Part shown: positions 40,618 to 50,033 of the stretch, piece by piece | How the letters are laid out: each line of letters begins with the position of its first letter | Position numbering within the stretch: position 1 is the stretch's first letter | NCBI GenBank assembly: GCA_963718775.1 | Contig: OY970377.1 | Coordinates: 372,001-436,000 of the forward strand | DNA from: VRUE01 sp963718775 | GTDB lineage: Bacteria > Actinomycetota > Thermoleophilia > Solirubrobacterales > 70-9 | Direction: 5' to 3' | Length of the DNA: 64,000 nt | The notes under the pieces: model-generated | Database searches by the model: none | What the model saw: only the letters and a program-made list of their open reading frames with translations | What the model was told of the DNA's origin: nothing | Made by a program: the position numbers and the translations under genes

Positions 40618-41541
40618 TCAGAACTGGTATTCGGGACGGAGGGTCACCCTGAAGCCTGGGCCGCCAGTGTCGATCGGATTGGCCCCGAGCAGCGGCACCC
40701 GGATCGTGCTTCGCCACAGCCCTCGGCCGCCGGCACGGGCCGCAAAGCTCGCGTGTCCGCTGAAAGGGGCCGATGGGCGCAACGCTGCCGTGCCTGCCGC
40801 GTGGTCGAAGTCGAAGGCCGAGGCCGGGCCACGGACCTCGGTCGCGCGCCAGATATCCATACCTTCGCGGATTTCGATCTTGGCACCCAAGAAGATGCTT
40901 TTCCCGCCGCTGTGGCGATGGGCGACGCCGGCAACGAAGTAGGACGAGAAACCGCGACGCACTGCCGCCAACGTCGCCGATTCCCCTTCCCCCCTCTCGT
41001 CTCGGGAGGTGGCCTCCGACAGGCGCGAAACACGGGCAAAGGGGTCCATCGCGTCGGCTTCGGGGCACTCCCATCGGGAGATCACCCTCATGGACCCGGT
41101 CGCCTGCGGCCCTTCGATCCGCACGAATTCCCGCTCGCCGGTGAATTCGATCGTCCCGGTGAAGACGCCTTCGCGCAGGGTCCGCGGCGCTCCCATGCAG
41201 CCGTCCCCCGGCTCGGTCGAGTTCAGCGTCTTGGTCGGGGTGAAGGCGACGTCGATCAGACCGAGTTGCCCGAAGCGCGCTTTCAGCGCGCTTTCGGTTG
41301 TTTCGCCGGGCACTTTGTAGGTAGCGATCTGACCCTCTTTCCGCAGCATGAGGGTGACGGTCCCGTCTTCGGAGTTTTCGAGGTGCGCGTGCAGGCCATT
41401 GCTCGCCTTCAGCTCGAGCTTGACCAGAACGGCGATTCCCTGTTCCGGGCTCGCGCCCGATGCCACTCCGGTCAGAACCGCCAACAGCGCAGTCGCGACC
41501 GCAATCACCGGGAGCAGCAAGAAGACACGACGCACGACCAC
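40618..41541 (-). CDS. Secreted protein of unknown function
   Basis: A protein of about 307 residues beginning at GTG 41541 or 41535 with a signal peptide (RRVFLLLPVIAVATALLAVL). The mature part is beta-rich (DGTVTLMLRKEGQIATYKV, GVFTGTIEFTGEREFVRIEG, RSTIRVPLLGANPIDTGGPG) and lacks cysteine-rich or catalytic motifs I know. The pattern looks like a repeated beta-barrel or jelly-roll type surface protein. Confidence 0.6.
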   Translation of the reverse strand: MVVRRVFLLLPVIAVATALLAVLTGVASGASPEQGIAVLVKLELKASNGLHAHLENSEDGTVTLMLRKEGQIATYKVPGETTESALKARFGQLGLIDVAFTPTKTLNSTEPGDGCMGAPRTLREGVFTGTIEFTGEREFVRIEGPQATGSMRVISRWECPEADAMDPFARVSRLSEATSRDERGEGESATLAAVRRGFSSYFVAGVAHRHSGGKSIFLGAKIEIREGMDIWRATEVRGPASAFDFDHAAGTAALRPSAPFSGHASFAARAGGRGLWRSTIRVPLLGANPIDTGGPGFRVTLRPEYQF

Positions 41542-41598
41542 AGGGTATGCGGAATTAGTGCAACACGGAACCGCCGCCGATCGCCGCGCATCCGGGCC

Positions 41599-41632
41599 AT
41601 TCCAGGCACTAATGCGCATTAGCGCCTGGAAT
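41599..41632. terminator. Imperfect 34-bp palindrome, left flank of the tRNA-Gly direct repeat
   Basis: Arms of 17 bp with one mismatch (ATTCCAGGCACTAATGC against its complement). It is followed by GGGGATGGTTCCATTT (41646-41661) and 56 bases later by the 43-bp tRNA-Gly repeat. A matching palindrome with different arms lies at 51383-51408. On the minus strand it would follow a tRNA-Gly gene, so it may be the old tRNA terminator. Confidence 0.7.
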
Positions 41633-41717
41633 AACGACGATATGCGGGGATGGTTCCATTTGGTTCCGGCGACCCGCACCGAACCCCGACCCACCCACAT
41701 GCAGGCAATTCGCGAAA

Positions 41718-41760
41718 AAGCGGCTGATGGGATTCGAACCCACGACCTTCTGCATGGCAA
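41718..41760 (-). repeat. Attachment-site direct repeat, left end of tRNA-Gly island
   Basis: These 43 bases are identical to 51492-51534, the 3' part of tRNA-Gly from the anticodon stem to the discriminator base. No 5' half of a tRNA is present here. This is the usual scar of site-specific insertion into a tRNA gene. Confidence 0.92.
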
Positions 41761-42255
41761 TTAGCCCCATCTCCGAGACCAGCGGGCAATCAATATGGCC
41801 GCTTGCAGGGATTTCGTAGCGGCCCGGCAGACGGCCGCGATCAGTAATACGCGCGGATATGCGCCGATATGCAGCGTTTGGGAACTTCGGCGCAGGAGTG
41901 CCCGAAACTTGCCGGCCAGGTTCCAATGGCTGCGCTGGGCCGTGAATCCGCCTCCACGCCGGAAAGCCGGGGGCAGATGTTCGCTGCCCCCAGCCTCCTG
42001 GCTCATCGACCGATCTGCCGGGCGATGAATTCAACGACCGTAATCACCGCCGCCGCAGCCATCAGACAGCGCAGCGTGAACTGGCGCATGCGAGCTCCTT
42101 GTTTCCCGCACGCCTATGGGCTCAATCATGCCGTCTCTGCGGTCTAGGACTTCGATCATCTGCCGGGATGGCGCGCATTTCGCCCGGCGGCCTCTTCCAT
42201 CTTGCCCTGAAGGTAGCGCTTTGCTCGACCTGTCGTACACAAACGTGAGCGGCAC
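41761..42255. other. Gene-free left end of the island
   Basis: About 495 bases with no gene I can support on either strand; the short open frames here lack ribosome sites and family features. It contains the repeated motif GATATGCGCCGATATGCAGCG (41856-41876). I see no integrase fragment. Confidence 0.5.
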
Positions 42256-43269
42256 TCAAGGTTCGGGTGGCTGGGAGGCCCCTTTCGCTTCGTCCAACGC
42301 CTTCGCGTAGTCCTCCTCGGAGAGCGCGATGACCATCACGGGCAGTGCGTCGACATCCAGCCCGTAGACGAACTTCCAGCCCCTCTCCGTGTGGGCAAAG
42401 TGCATTTTTGCGAGTCGATCTGGCTCTGCCGTCGCGCGAGCGTAAACCTCTGCGATCGGCAATAGCTGCGAGCCGGCGTCGAGAAAAGCCTCAAGCTCGC
42501 CCTTGAGGACCCGAGTGCTGCCCTCGACCTCAATCATGCCGCCGTCTGAGCGCGAAATCTGGAGCGTGAACATGGTGATCGGCGGGCGATCACGGGGCTC
42601 ACGGCGCTCCACCGCTTCCACCGTCTTGGCTTTGAATGCATGGTAGCTACTGGCCAACTCATCGCCGACCGCCTCCCCGAGCATCTCGCCCAGCTTGGTG
42701 AAGAAACCCTTCGAGAACCACCAGGCGGCTGCGGTCGGCGTCCCGAGGCCAATGACAAGTAGGGCGTCGGGAAGGACGGAGAAGCGCATCGCGTTGTCGA
42801 AGACCTCGATTGCGCCAGCTCCCGTCGCTGACTCACGTATTGCCTCGATGTCCTCATGCCGGTAAGACCGAGGATCGACAGCCAGCCCAAGTGGGCCGCC
42901 CTCCCCTACCCGGAATCCCGGCAGCCGGGCGATCTCCTCTTCAAGCCCTCTGGCCGACTTGAGGACGGCGGACACAGCTTCATCAAAGAGTTCCGTCTCC
43001 GTCTCAAGTGCCACCTCTCCATCGGGCAGCTCGATGAGCTTAGGCTTGACCATGCGACCTACGGGGGGACGCGTCGGGTCGTGTTCGACATTCACGGGCT
43101 TTGGAGAGGCTTCTATCTGCTCAAGCATCCCTTCGACGGCCTCGCGGGTAATCGTGTACTCGCCGTGAGTGCCGCTACGGATGATCTGCCCGCGCAGCCT
43201 CTTGATTTCCCGTTGCATCTCTTCCGCCACACGATCGATATTAGGTCTGCAGCCCGACAGAGAAGCCAT
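42256..43269 (-). CDS. Unknown 337-residue island protein with a possible membrane segment
   Basis: Family not recognised. The N-terminal 45 residues are charged and helical (AEEMQREIKRLRGQIIRS), followed by VNVEHDPTRPPVGRMVKPKL, which recalls prohead-protease-type proteins only loosely. Residues about 165-185 are hydrophobic (VLPDALLVIGLGTPTAAAWW). The C-terminal half is mixed alpha/beta (FTLQISRSDGGMIEVEGST, GWKFVYGLDVDALPVMVIAL). The start at 43269 is four bases from that of the divergent Nudix gene. In a defence island such a protein could be an effector, but nothing proves it. Confidence 0.65.
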   Translation of the reverse strand: MASLSGCRPNIDRVAEEMQREIKRLRGQIIRSGTHGEYTITREAVEGMLEQIEASPKPVNVEHDPTRPPVGRMVKPKLIELPDGEVALETETELFDEAVSAVLKSARGLEEEIARLPGFRVGEGGPLGLAVDPRSYRHEDIEAIRESATGAGAIEVFDNAMRFSVLPDALLVIGLGTPTAAAWWFSKGFFTKLGEMLGEAVGDELASSYHAFKAKTVEAVERREPRDRPPITMFTLQISRSDGGMIEVEGSTRVLKGELEAFLDAGSQLLPIAEVYARATAEPDRLAKMHFAHTERGWKFVYGLDVDALPVMVIALSEEDYAKALDEAKGASQPPEP

Positions 43270-43272
43270 AAC

Positions 43273-43779
43273 GTGCCCCTGTTGAGCTTCTCCGATTCAT
43301 ACCTTGGGCAGCTGCGAAAGCGGATCGGCAGCGAGCTGGTCCTGATGCCGGGGGCGATGATCGCCTTGCGGCGTCCGGCCGATGGCCTGGTGCTCTTCAC
43401 GCGCCGAGCTGATGATGGAACGTGGTGCCTCCCCGCTGGGGCGGCTGAGCCTGGGGGCAGCTTCGCCGCCACCGCGATCGGCGAGCTGGCGGAGGAGGCC
43501 GGCGTCACCGTGGAGGAGGACGACCTCATCCCATTCGCGACGCTCTCTGAGGCTGGGCTGCACACGATCATCTATCCGAACGGAGACGAAACCCACTGCT
43601 TCGCCGTCTGCTTCCTGGCCGAACGGTGGCGCGGCGATCCCCATCCGGACGGTGAGGAGACGACGAGGATCGAGTTCGCTGACCCGGCGAACCCACCTTC
43701 GCCAATACACGGCCCGACCGCTCATGCTCTTGAGCTGCTGAACGCCTACCTCCTCGCGGGTCGGTTCCAGCTTCGGTAG
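43273..43779 (+). CDS. Nudix hydrolase-like protein with altered Nudix box
   Basis: A protein of about 168 residues from GTG 43273 (an ATG lies further in at MPGAMIALRR). The Nudix box reads GAAEPGGSFAATAIGELAEEAG, where the usual Glu after GxxxxxG is Gly and the Arg of the REL motif is also Gly, while the EExG end and a later Glu remain. The downstream YLLAGRFQLR is normal-looking. Metal binding may be weakened, so it may bind rather than cleave a nucleotide. Divergent from the unknown 337-residue gene with four bases between starts. Confidence 0.75.
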   Translation: MPLLSFSDSYLGQLRKRIGSELVLMPGAMIALRRPADGLVLFTRRADDGTWCLPAGAAEPGGSFAATAIGELAEEAGVTVEEDDLIPFATLSEAGLHTIIYPNGDETHCFAVCFLAERWRGDPHPDGEETTRIEFADPANPPSPIHGPTAHALELLNAYLLAGRFQLR

Positions 43780-43857
43780 CGATCAGCCACCGCCTCAGGC
43801 TGCAGCCATATTGCTTGAGCCGACGCTGCGGGGTCTCAGGGCAATTACCATTGGTAC

Positions 43858-44265
43858 ATGTCGAGGGTTGAGCGGGAGCCTGAACGCGGCCGAGCGGCTG
43901 CAGCCAAGTTGAAGGCGCTCGGCGCGAAGAGAATCCTCATCAAGGCAGCCGAGCAGGGTTACATCACGCAGCTCGCATGCAAGATGCCCGAGTGTTTCTG
44001 CCCCGAGGAGCTTGGAGGCGCGTGCTACTTCGAGCCGGTAACCCCCGAGTTGAGCGACTGGATGCCTACCCACGAGCACTTCCCGCTCTCCAAGAGAGAG
44101 GGCGGCAAGGAAACGGTGGACAACGCCATCCTGGCGCACCGCCTCTGTAATCGCATCGACTACTCGATACGTGTCGGCCGTTCGTACGCGAGCGATCTCA
44201 AGAGGATTAGAAAGGCCCGTGAGGACGCGATCCGCGCCTCAACAACGACGGACCGGACGCCGTAA
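43858..44265 (+). CDS. HNH-like nuclease-domain protein
   Basis: An intact 135-residue protein. After a helical start it has CKMPECFCPEELGG, then the HNH-like core PTHEHFPLSKREGGKETVDN and AILAHRLCNRIDYS: a His-x-His pair, an Asn and a later His in the right order and spacing for an HNH fold. Whether it is an active nuclease is not certain. It stands apart from the other island genes with about 190 bases to the next. Confidence 0.6.
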   Translation: MSRVEREPERGRAAAAKLKALGAKRILIKAAEQGYITQLACKMPECFCPEELGGACYFEPVTPELSDWMPTHEHFPLSKREGGKETVDNAILAHRLCNRIDYSIRVGRSYASDLKRIRKAREDAIRASTTTDRTP

Positions 44266-44451
44266 CGCGAATCTAGGCGGGCTAATCGCTCGGGGGAACA
44301 TTCCCGAACGCTGGCTCAGACGCGAGTCAGGAATGCCCTACACAGACCGATCCTGCGGTAGCGGGCGCCTCGCCTTCTGTCCGTTTGCTGACGTTCGTCA
44401 TGGGCACCTGATCCGCTCCTGGTCTCCAGGACCTGCAAGCCGTCCCGGGCG

Positions 44452-44964
44452 TCAGTCGTGGTCCCACCGCATCGGCGATCCTGCGAGATGCGCAAGGATC
44501 TGTAGTGATCGGAAGAATGGCTCCGGCGTCGCCTTCGTTCCCTTCTTCGCCTGCTTGAAGAGCACCGCAACGCGGTCCGCATACTCGGCATTGACGATGA
44601 AGGCCACCTCCGTCTCCTTGGTCGTCAGCTCGTCGCAGATCGCGGGGAAGTGTGCGCTCAAGGTCGGGCCAGCCTTTGGAGACCACCACTCGAATCGCTT
44701 TTCTTGGCCCGGAAACATCCGGTCGCCGAACGCGACTGCACGCTGCACCTTTTGACGGACCTTGGTCAAGGTGCCCGCCATCCCGGCGCTGCCGTAGGAG
44801 ATCCCATCGAGATGGGTGGCAACCTCGCATAGCCACACTCGCCGCTGATCGACTTGAAAGCCGATTACGTCGATCTCACCTTGCCCTTCGGTTTGGGTGC
44901 CATAGACGACGAAGTCGCACTCCTCTCCGTATCGGAGATAGGCGCCAACGAGGCTCTCTCCCAT
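44452..44964 (-). CDS. PD-(D/E)XK nuclease-like protein
   Basis: A protein of about 170 residues from ATG 44964, 20 bases after the stop of the big nuclease-helicase gene. The segment EGQGEIDVIGFQVDQRRVWL followed by CEVATHLDG fits the PD-(D/E)XK motif (Asp, then Glu-x-hydrophobic), with an upstream helix GAYLRYGEECDF as the family usually has. The Lys of the motif is replaced (CEVA), so activity is unsure. The same strand and tight spacing suggest one operon with the helicase protein. Confidence 0.6.
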   Translation of the reverse strand: MGESLVGAYLRYGEECDFVVYGTQTEGQGEIDVIGFQVDQRRVWLCEVATHLDGISYGSAGMAGTLTKVRQKVQRAVAFGDRMFPGQEKRFEWWSPKAGPTLSAHFPAICDELTTKETEVAFIVNAEYADRVAVLFKQAKKGTKATPEPFFRSLQILAHLAGSPMRWDHD

Positions 44965-44983
44965 GTCGAGTGGACTTGCCACG

Positions 44984-47900
44984 CTAGAGGCCCTCTCCGG
45001 TCGCCGCGATCTCCGTGAACCGGCAAAGCGCATTCACGAGTCGCATTTGCTCGATCGAGGCGGCGTGGATATCGAGTAGTCGCGGACTGCAAACGAGAAC
45101 CGCGAGGCAGCGGGCGCGCGAGATCGCAACGTTGAGGCGGTTGCGGCTGAAGAGGAACTCGACGTTGCGGGGGATCTCCTCGCCGCTGGAGGTCGCCATC
45201 GAAAAGAAGGCGACCTGGGCCTGCTGGCCTTGGAACTTGTCGACGGTACCGACACGGACGCCAGGGGGAAGCCGGTCGTTGAGGCAGCGGACCTGCGCGT
45301 TGTACGGCGCGAGGACGAGAATGTCCTCGGGCCGCAGCGGATGCTCTTCACCATCGCAGTCGGTGTAGGTGGCGCCCAAGAGGAGCGGTTCGATTACCGC
45401 CGCGATCGCGTCTGCCTCCTCCGATGAGGACTGCGATCGTCCCTCGTGCTCGACCGACAACCAACGCAAGCCAGTCCCGGTCAACTCTCCCGGCGCCTCG
45501 ACACACTGCAGCTCCCGACCCGGCGCAGAACGAAGGCGCCCGTCATACATCAACTCGGAGACGAAGCTGCAGACCTCGGGATGGAGACGGAAGGTCTGCT
45601 CGAGAAAGACGCCGTGGGCGGGGTCGATCGTCTGCGATTCGCCAAGCAGATGCTCCAGCACCGACAGGGATGAGCTCTCCGGATGCGCTGCCTGGGCGAC
45701 CTGCGGAAGCTGCTGCGGGTCACCGAGGAGAACCACATTCTGCGCGGCCGTCGCGAGCGCCAGCGCATCGGCGAGCGAGATCTGCCCGGCCTCGTCGACG
45801 AAGAGGAAGTCGAGCGGCGCCGTGTCTTCGCGGCAGTAGTGCCAGGCGGTGCCGGCGGTGAGGCTCGCCTCAGGGTCGTTGAGCTCCCCGTTGTCGTCGA
45901 CCGACTCGATCAGACCGTGTGGCGAGTCGTACTCGGAATCTGGATTGTCCGAGCACTTCTTGAGTCCCCTGAACACGGCTCCCTGATCGTGGGCCACCTC
46001 CTCCACCTCGTCGAGCAGGTTGTGGATCACCTTGTGGCTGGAGGAGGTCACGCCGACCCGCGCTCCCCGGCCGATCAAGTCGACGATGAGGCGCGCGCCC
46101 GTCCAGGTCTTGCCTGATCCCGGCGGGCCTTGGATGAAGAGGTGGCTGCCGTCAAGGGATGCGACGATCTCCTTTAGCTCCTCGATCTCCATTCCGTGGC
46201 GATCGATTGCATCTCCCGGCTCGCGACCGGAGACGCGCGGCGGGTCACGACGAAGGATGCGGCGAGCGGCCGCGAAAGGAGCATTGGGAGCGGGGTCGCC
46301 GGGATCCTCGATGACTGCAGCGGCAAGCCGGCGCAACGCTCCCTGCTGCTCGGGCGTCGAGTAGGGCCGCCGGGGATCAGCGCCTGTGGGAACGCACGCT
46401 TTTGCAGCGTCGGCCCGCGCTTCAGCTCGAGCCAGCCCTGCTCGACATCGAGCGCCACAATCGAGCCGGGGTTGCCGCCGTCGACGGGGTCGACGGCGTC
46501 GGAGCCGGCCCCCATCTTCGTCTCTTGCGGCGGGAAGGTCAGCCGCTCGACCAATGACTTTTTCTCCTGCCTGGGCGGCGTGGCCTCATCGTGCACGAGA
46601 AGCGAGATGCAGTCGGCATCATCCTTCAGAACCTCGGAACTTGCTTCCATCCGCTCGAAGAGCGCCCACCAGACCGGCCGCGCCTCTCGGTGGTGGTACT
46701 CGAGCAGCTGCGCCATCTGAAACCGTGCTCGCTGGGCCTGGTCACCGAAGGTCGGATCATCGGGGACGCCCTCCACCAGCGCCCGCATCAGGGCTTCGTT
46801 CTCCTCGCGGATCGCCAGCGCTTTTTCGCTGGGCTCCTGGTGCTCGGCCTCGAACCACGCAATCCACTGGGCCTCCTCCCAGCCGTCGAACTCCTGTACG
46901 GCCTCCTCACGCAAACCGATGAGCCAGTCGCGGAGCTTCAGGGTCGAGATGCAGTCGTCGCGGTTGTAGTCGGCGATCTCCTCGAGGATCGTCGGGTCGT
47001 CCTCCTCCAACCAGCGCTCGAACATCACAACTGAGTCGCCACCATCAGTTACCGCCGTGTCACGCGCATCCATGTAGAAGGCCTCGACCTTCTTGATCGA
47101 GTAGCTCGGCTGGGAGATCAGCATCGCCTCGCGCACGACCTTGAAGAGGTCGACGAAGACCTCGTCGCGCAGAAGCTGGTCGAGCTCCTCCTCGCGCGTG
47201 CCGTGGGCGCCGGCGATGCGCTTGAGCGCCGTCACCTCGTAGTGGTTGTAGTGGTAGATGTGGAGGTCGGGGAACGCCTTGCGGCGCTCGGTAACGAGGT
47301 CGATGAACTCCTCCAGTGCCCGCTTCTCCTCGGCTCGGTCCCGGCCCCAGATGGCCGTGAACTCATACTTCTCGCCATCCGCCGTCACGAAGCCAAAGAG
47401 GTACTCCAACCCGCCGTCATCGAAGAGCGGATCACCCTCCATGTCGAAAAAGACATCGCCCTCTGAGGGTCGTGGCATCCGTGCGAATCCCCTGCCCTCT
47501 TCTGGCGCGCGCAGCTCGTAGCTGTGCTCGCCGCTCTCACGGGCCGCGAGCTGGAGGCTCGCCTGCTCGTGGAGGCGCGACAGCACTTCAGCGTCGATGC
47601 TCTGAACCGCCAGGTGCTCGGCGCTGCCGAGGGCGGCGAGAGTTTCGATGCCCGCTCCTTGGAGCAACTCGCGCTGGCGTGCGCTGATGTTTGCGACCAG
47701 GCTGAGGTGATCGTCCCTCTCCCACTTCTCGTCGCAGACGGCGCGCCAGCGGCATACCGCGCAATGCGCGACGGGCTCGGGGTAGGTGCTCCGGCCACCG
47801 TCGGTGAGCGCTGCGAGGAACGCCGTGCGGACCCGGCGGAAGTAGGCGGAGAACTCGGCGAGGCGAAACGTGCGCTGCTCCTCGTTTCCAAGGACTACGT

Positions 47901-48411
47901 GGATGCGTTCGGGCTCGACGCCCTGGGCTGCCGCCAGCAGCTCGCTGTAGAAGCAGAGCTGGAGGACGAAGTAGGGCTTGGCGCGACGGGCGAGCTTGGT
48001 GTCGGCGACCTCGTAGCTGAAGTCCCCCAGCTCCGAAGGGCGGTCGACCCGGAAAAGGAAGTCGGCGTGGCCACGCAATCCGTCCCTGAGGAAGGTCGCC
48101 TGATAGACGACCTCGGCGCCGCCGCGCAACGCCTCTTCGGTGCGAGCGACAGCATCGAGCAGAGTGGCCTCCGAGCCGTCTGCTTCCGGGATCTCGGCGA
48201 CCCGCAAACCGTCGGCCTTCAGCGAATCTAGGTACCGCCGCTCGAACTCGTCGCCCTTGCGGGCCAGCAGCTCCGCGTCGGCCCCTCGCTCAGGCTTTGC
48301 CTCAAACTCGCCTCGTGCCCTGGCAAGGTCAAGAGTCGTCAGATGGGGACAGGCGAGGAAGTTGTTGAGGTCGCTCGCCGACAGAATCAGCTGTTTGTCG
48401 AGCAGCTGCAC
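44984..48411 (-). CDS. TM0106-type protein: Cas4-like nuclease, RNase-H-like domain and SF1 helicase
   Basis: About 1140 residues once one indel near 46362 is bridged (PGGPYSTPEQQGALRRLA). Start GTG 48411 gives MQLLDKQLILSASDL. Residues 1-250: Cas4/RecB-like nuclease with LACPHLTTLD, HADFLFRVD, YEVADTKLAR, QLCFYSELL and the cysteine set HCAVCRWRAVC, as in iron-sulphur Cas4/Dna2 proteins. Residues 310-520: RNase_H-like exonuclease domain (VFFDMEGDPLF, DIAIYHYNHYE-type core). C-terminal helicase: GPPGSGKT, LFVDEAGQI, LGDPQQLPQ, VGTVDKFQGQQAQV, NVAISRARC. The domain set is known as a single family in other bacteria. Confidence 0.85.
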
Positions 48412-48599
48412 GCCTACCTCACACGGCGCATCGTCCGTACCCCGCAGGGCTTGGCAGCAACCAAACCCGGGCACGCACTGCACTTGAAGTGAAGGGCACC
48501 ATTGCAGTGAACATATCGTCAGTCCCCCATAATCCGCAGGCCGAGGACGCTCCTCTTGACGCCGATCTCGGTCGAGACAACTCGTTCCCGTCGCTCGGG

Positions 48600-49745
48600 C
48601 TACGCTGCCGCGGCAAGGGTCGAGCCGACGTCAACCGATTCCAGCTCGGACCTCACCGCCTGACCGAGAACCGCCGCGAGTGCTGGCGGCACAGCATCGC
48701 CGACGACTCGATAGCCGTTCACAAAAGTGCGATCAAAGACGTACCAGTCAGGAAACGTCTGAATCCGCGCCGCCTCGCGCACAGTTATCTGTCGGTGCTC
48801 GCTCGGATGGATCGACTGATGTGAGCTATTGCGCTGACCTGAACCGTTTGCCTTCAGCTTGCCCTGCGCGCGAATCGTCTTAGCAGGCGCATCCCAGCGC
48901 AAGCGATCACGCTTGTACCGAGGATTTCGCTTTCCCGGTGCGGTTTCCTTGAAGCTCTCGAGCACAGGATCGGAATAACGGCGAGCAACATGGTTTGGAA
49001 CTGTTGGCTCCGTTCCGTAGTCAGCGGCTGGTGGAAGATCGCCAATCGCGTCACGAGTAGTGGCCCAGGGCTTCAAAATGCCAGCGTCTCCGAGCAACCC
49101 GATCCTTGAGGGATCTCCATGCGTCGCCAGGGGAAAGGTCGGGGCCTCCGTGCCGCGAATGCCGAGCACAAAAAGCCGATGGCGATGCTGAGGGACGCCG
49201 TAATCCGCAGCATCGACCACGCTCCAGGTGATCGAGTAGCCCGGAGCGGCAAGCGCGTCCACAATGCTGCGAAAGGCACCGCCAGCCTCACCATCTTCTC
49301 CCGCGGCGGACAACAAACCCTTGACGTTCTCGAAGATGAACGCTGCCGGCGAAATCTCTTCAAGCACACGAACGTACTCAAGATAAAGTCGGCCAACCTC
49401 GGACTGCAGGCCCTTCCGGCCGCCTGCAACCGAGAAGCTGACGCAGGGTGGACCGCCTACCAGCAGAGCCGCCTCGCCGACTTCAAGTCCCGCTGACGAC
49501 AAGATCTCCGCTGAAGACACGTCGCGGATATCGCGTTCGAGGATCTCGCAGCCCTGGAGGAACCGATGATCTGGCGAAATCGAATGTCGGAGGTCCTGAT
49601 TTCTCCGCAACGCCTCGCAGGCATAGGGCTCAAGCTCCACCGCAACCTTCGTCTGAAAGCCTGACGATGCGACTCCAAGGTCCAGCCCTCCGCAACCGGA
49701 GAAGAGCGAGACGGTCGGCAGTGTTTGCAGATTCACGTCGAGCAT
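48600..49745 (-). CDS. DNA (cytosine-5)-methyltransferase, predicted partner of the NotI-like enzyme
   Basis: An intact protein of about 381 residues. Motif I is VSLFSGCGGLDLG, motif IV with the catalytic Cys GGPPCVSFSVAGGRKG, motif VI FENVKGL, motif VIII QHRHRLFVLG, and motif X region NGYRVVGDAVPP. All C5-methyltransferase motifs are in order. The start ATG at 49745 (or TTG nine bases up) lies in a TTGTATACAA palindrome. It is divergent from the XRE/NotI-like pair and is expected to protect the same site. Confidence 0.88.
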   Translation of the reverse strand: MLDVNLQTLPTVSLFSGCGGLDLGVASSGFQTKVAVELEPYACEALRRNQDLRHSISPDHRFLQGCEILERDIRDVSSAEILSSAGLEVGEAALLVGGPPCVSFSVAGGRKGLQSEVGRLYLEYVRVLEEISPAAFIFENVKGLLSAAGEDGEAGGAFRSIVDALAAPGYSITWSVVDAADYGVPQHRHRLFVLGIRGTEAPTFPLATHGDPSRIGLLGDAGILKPWATTRDAIGDLPPAADYGTEPTVPNHVARRYSDPVLESFKETAPGKRNPRYKRDRLRWDAPAKTIRAQGKLKANGSGQRNSSHQSIHPSEHRQITVREAARIQTFPDWYVFDRTFVNGYRVVGDAVPPALAAVLGQAVRSELESVDVGSTLAAAA

Positions 49746-49774
49746 TGTATACAACTGAATGTAGACATATAGTC
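49745..49774. promoter_or_regulatory. C-box-like operator between the methyltransferase and the controller gene
   Basis: Two palindromic sites lie in the 54-base divergent gap: TTGTATACAA (49745-49754) over the methyltransferase start and GACATATAGTC (49764-49774). The second is one base off the GACT...AGTC core of known C-protein boxes. I infer binding of the small XRE controller to time methyltransferase and nuclease expression. Confidence 0.6.
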
Positions 49775-49799
49775 ACGAATAGCTTGGAGTTCCGCTCCC

Positions 49800-50033
49800 G
49801 TGGCGCCTAATTCTGAATCAGCCTTCGGTCGGATTGTTCGTCGCCGCCGAAAAGCTCTGGGCCTCTCCCAGGAAGCCCTTGCGGCTGAGGCCGATCTCCA
49901 TCGCACTTTCGTCTCGATGATTGAGCGAGGGGAGAGGCGTCCATCCCTGGAGGTAGTTCGCAAGCTCGCATCCGGGCTAGACACGTCAGCGGCCGATCTG
50001 GTCGCTGAGCTCGAGAGAGAAGCGCCACGGTGA
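49800..50033 (+). CDS. Small XRE-family controller (C) protein of a restriction-modification system
   Basis: A 77-residue protein made of one helix-turn-helix domain: FGRIVRRRRKALGLSQEALA, then HRTFVSMIERGERRPSLEVV and KLASGLDTSAADL. Length and layout match C proteins that activate their own gene and the nuclease gene. The GTG start follows the operator region; its stop overlaps the GTG start of the NotI-like gene by four bases (GTGA), so the two are translationally coupled. It is divergent from the methyltransferase. Confidence 0.85.
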   Translation: MAPNSESAFGRIVRRRRKALGLSQEALAAEADLHRTFVSMIERGERRPSLEVVRKLASGLDTSAADLVAELEREAPR

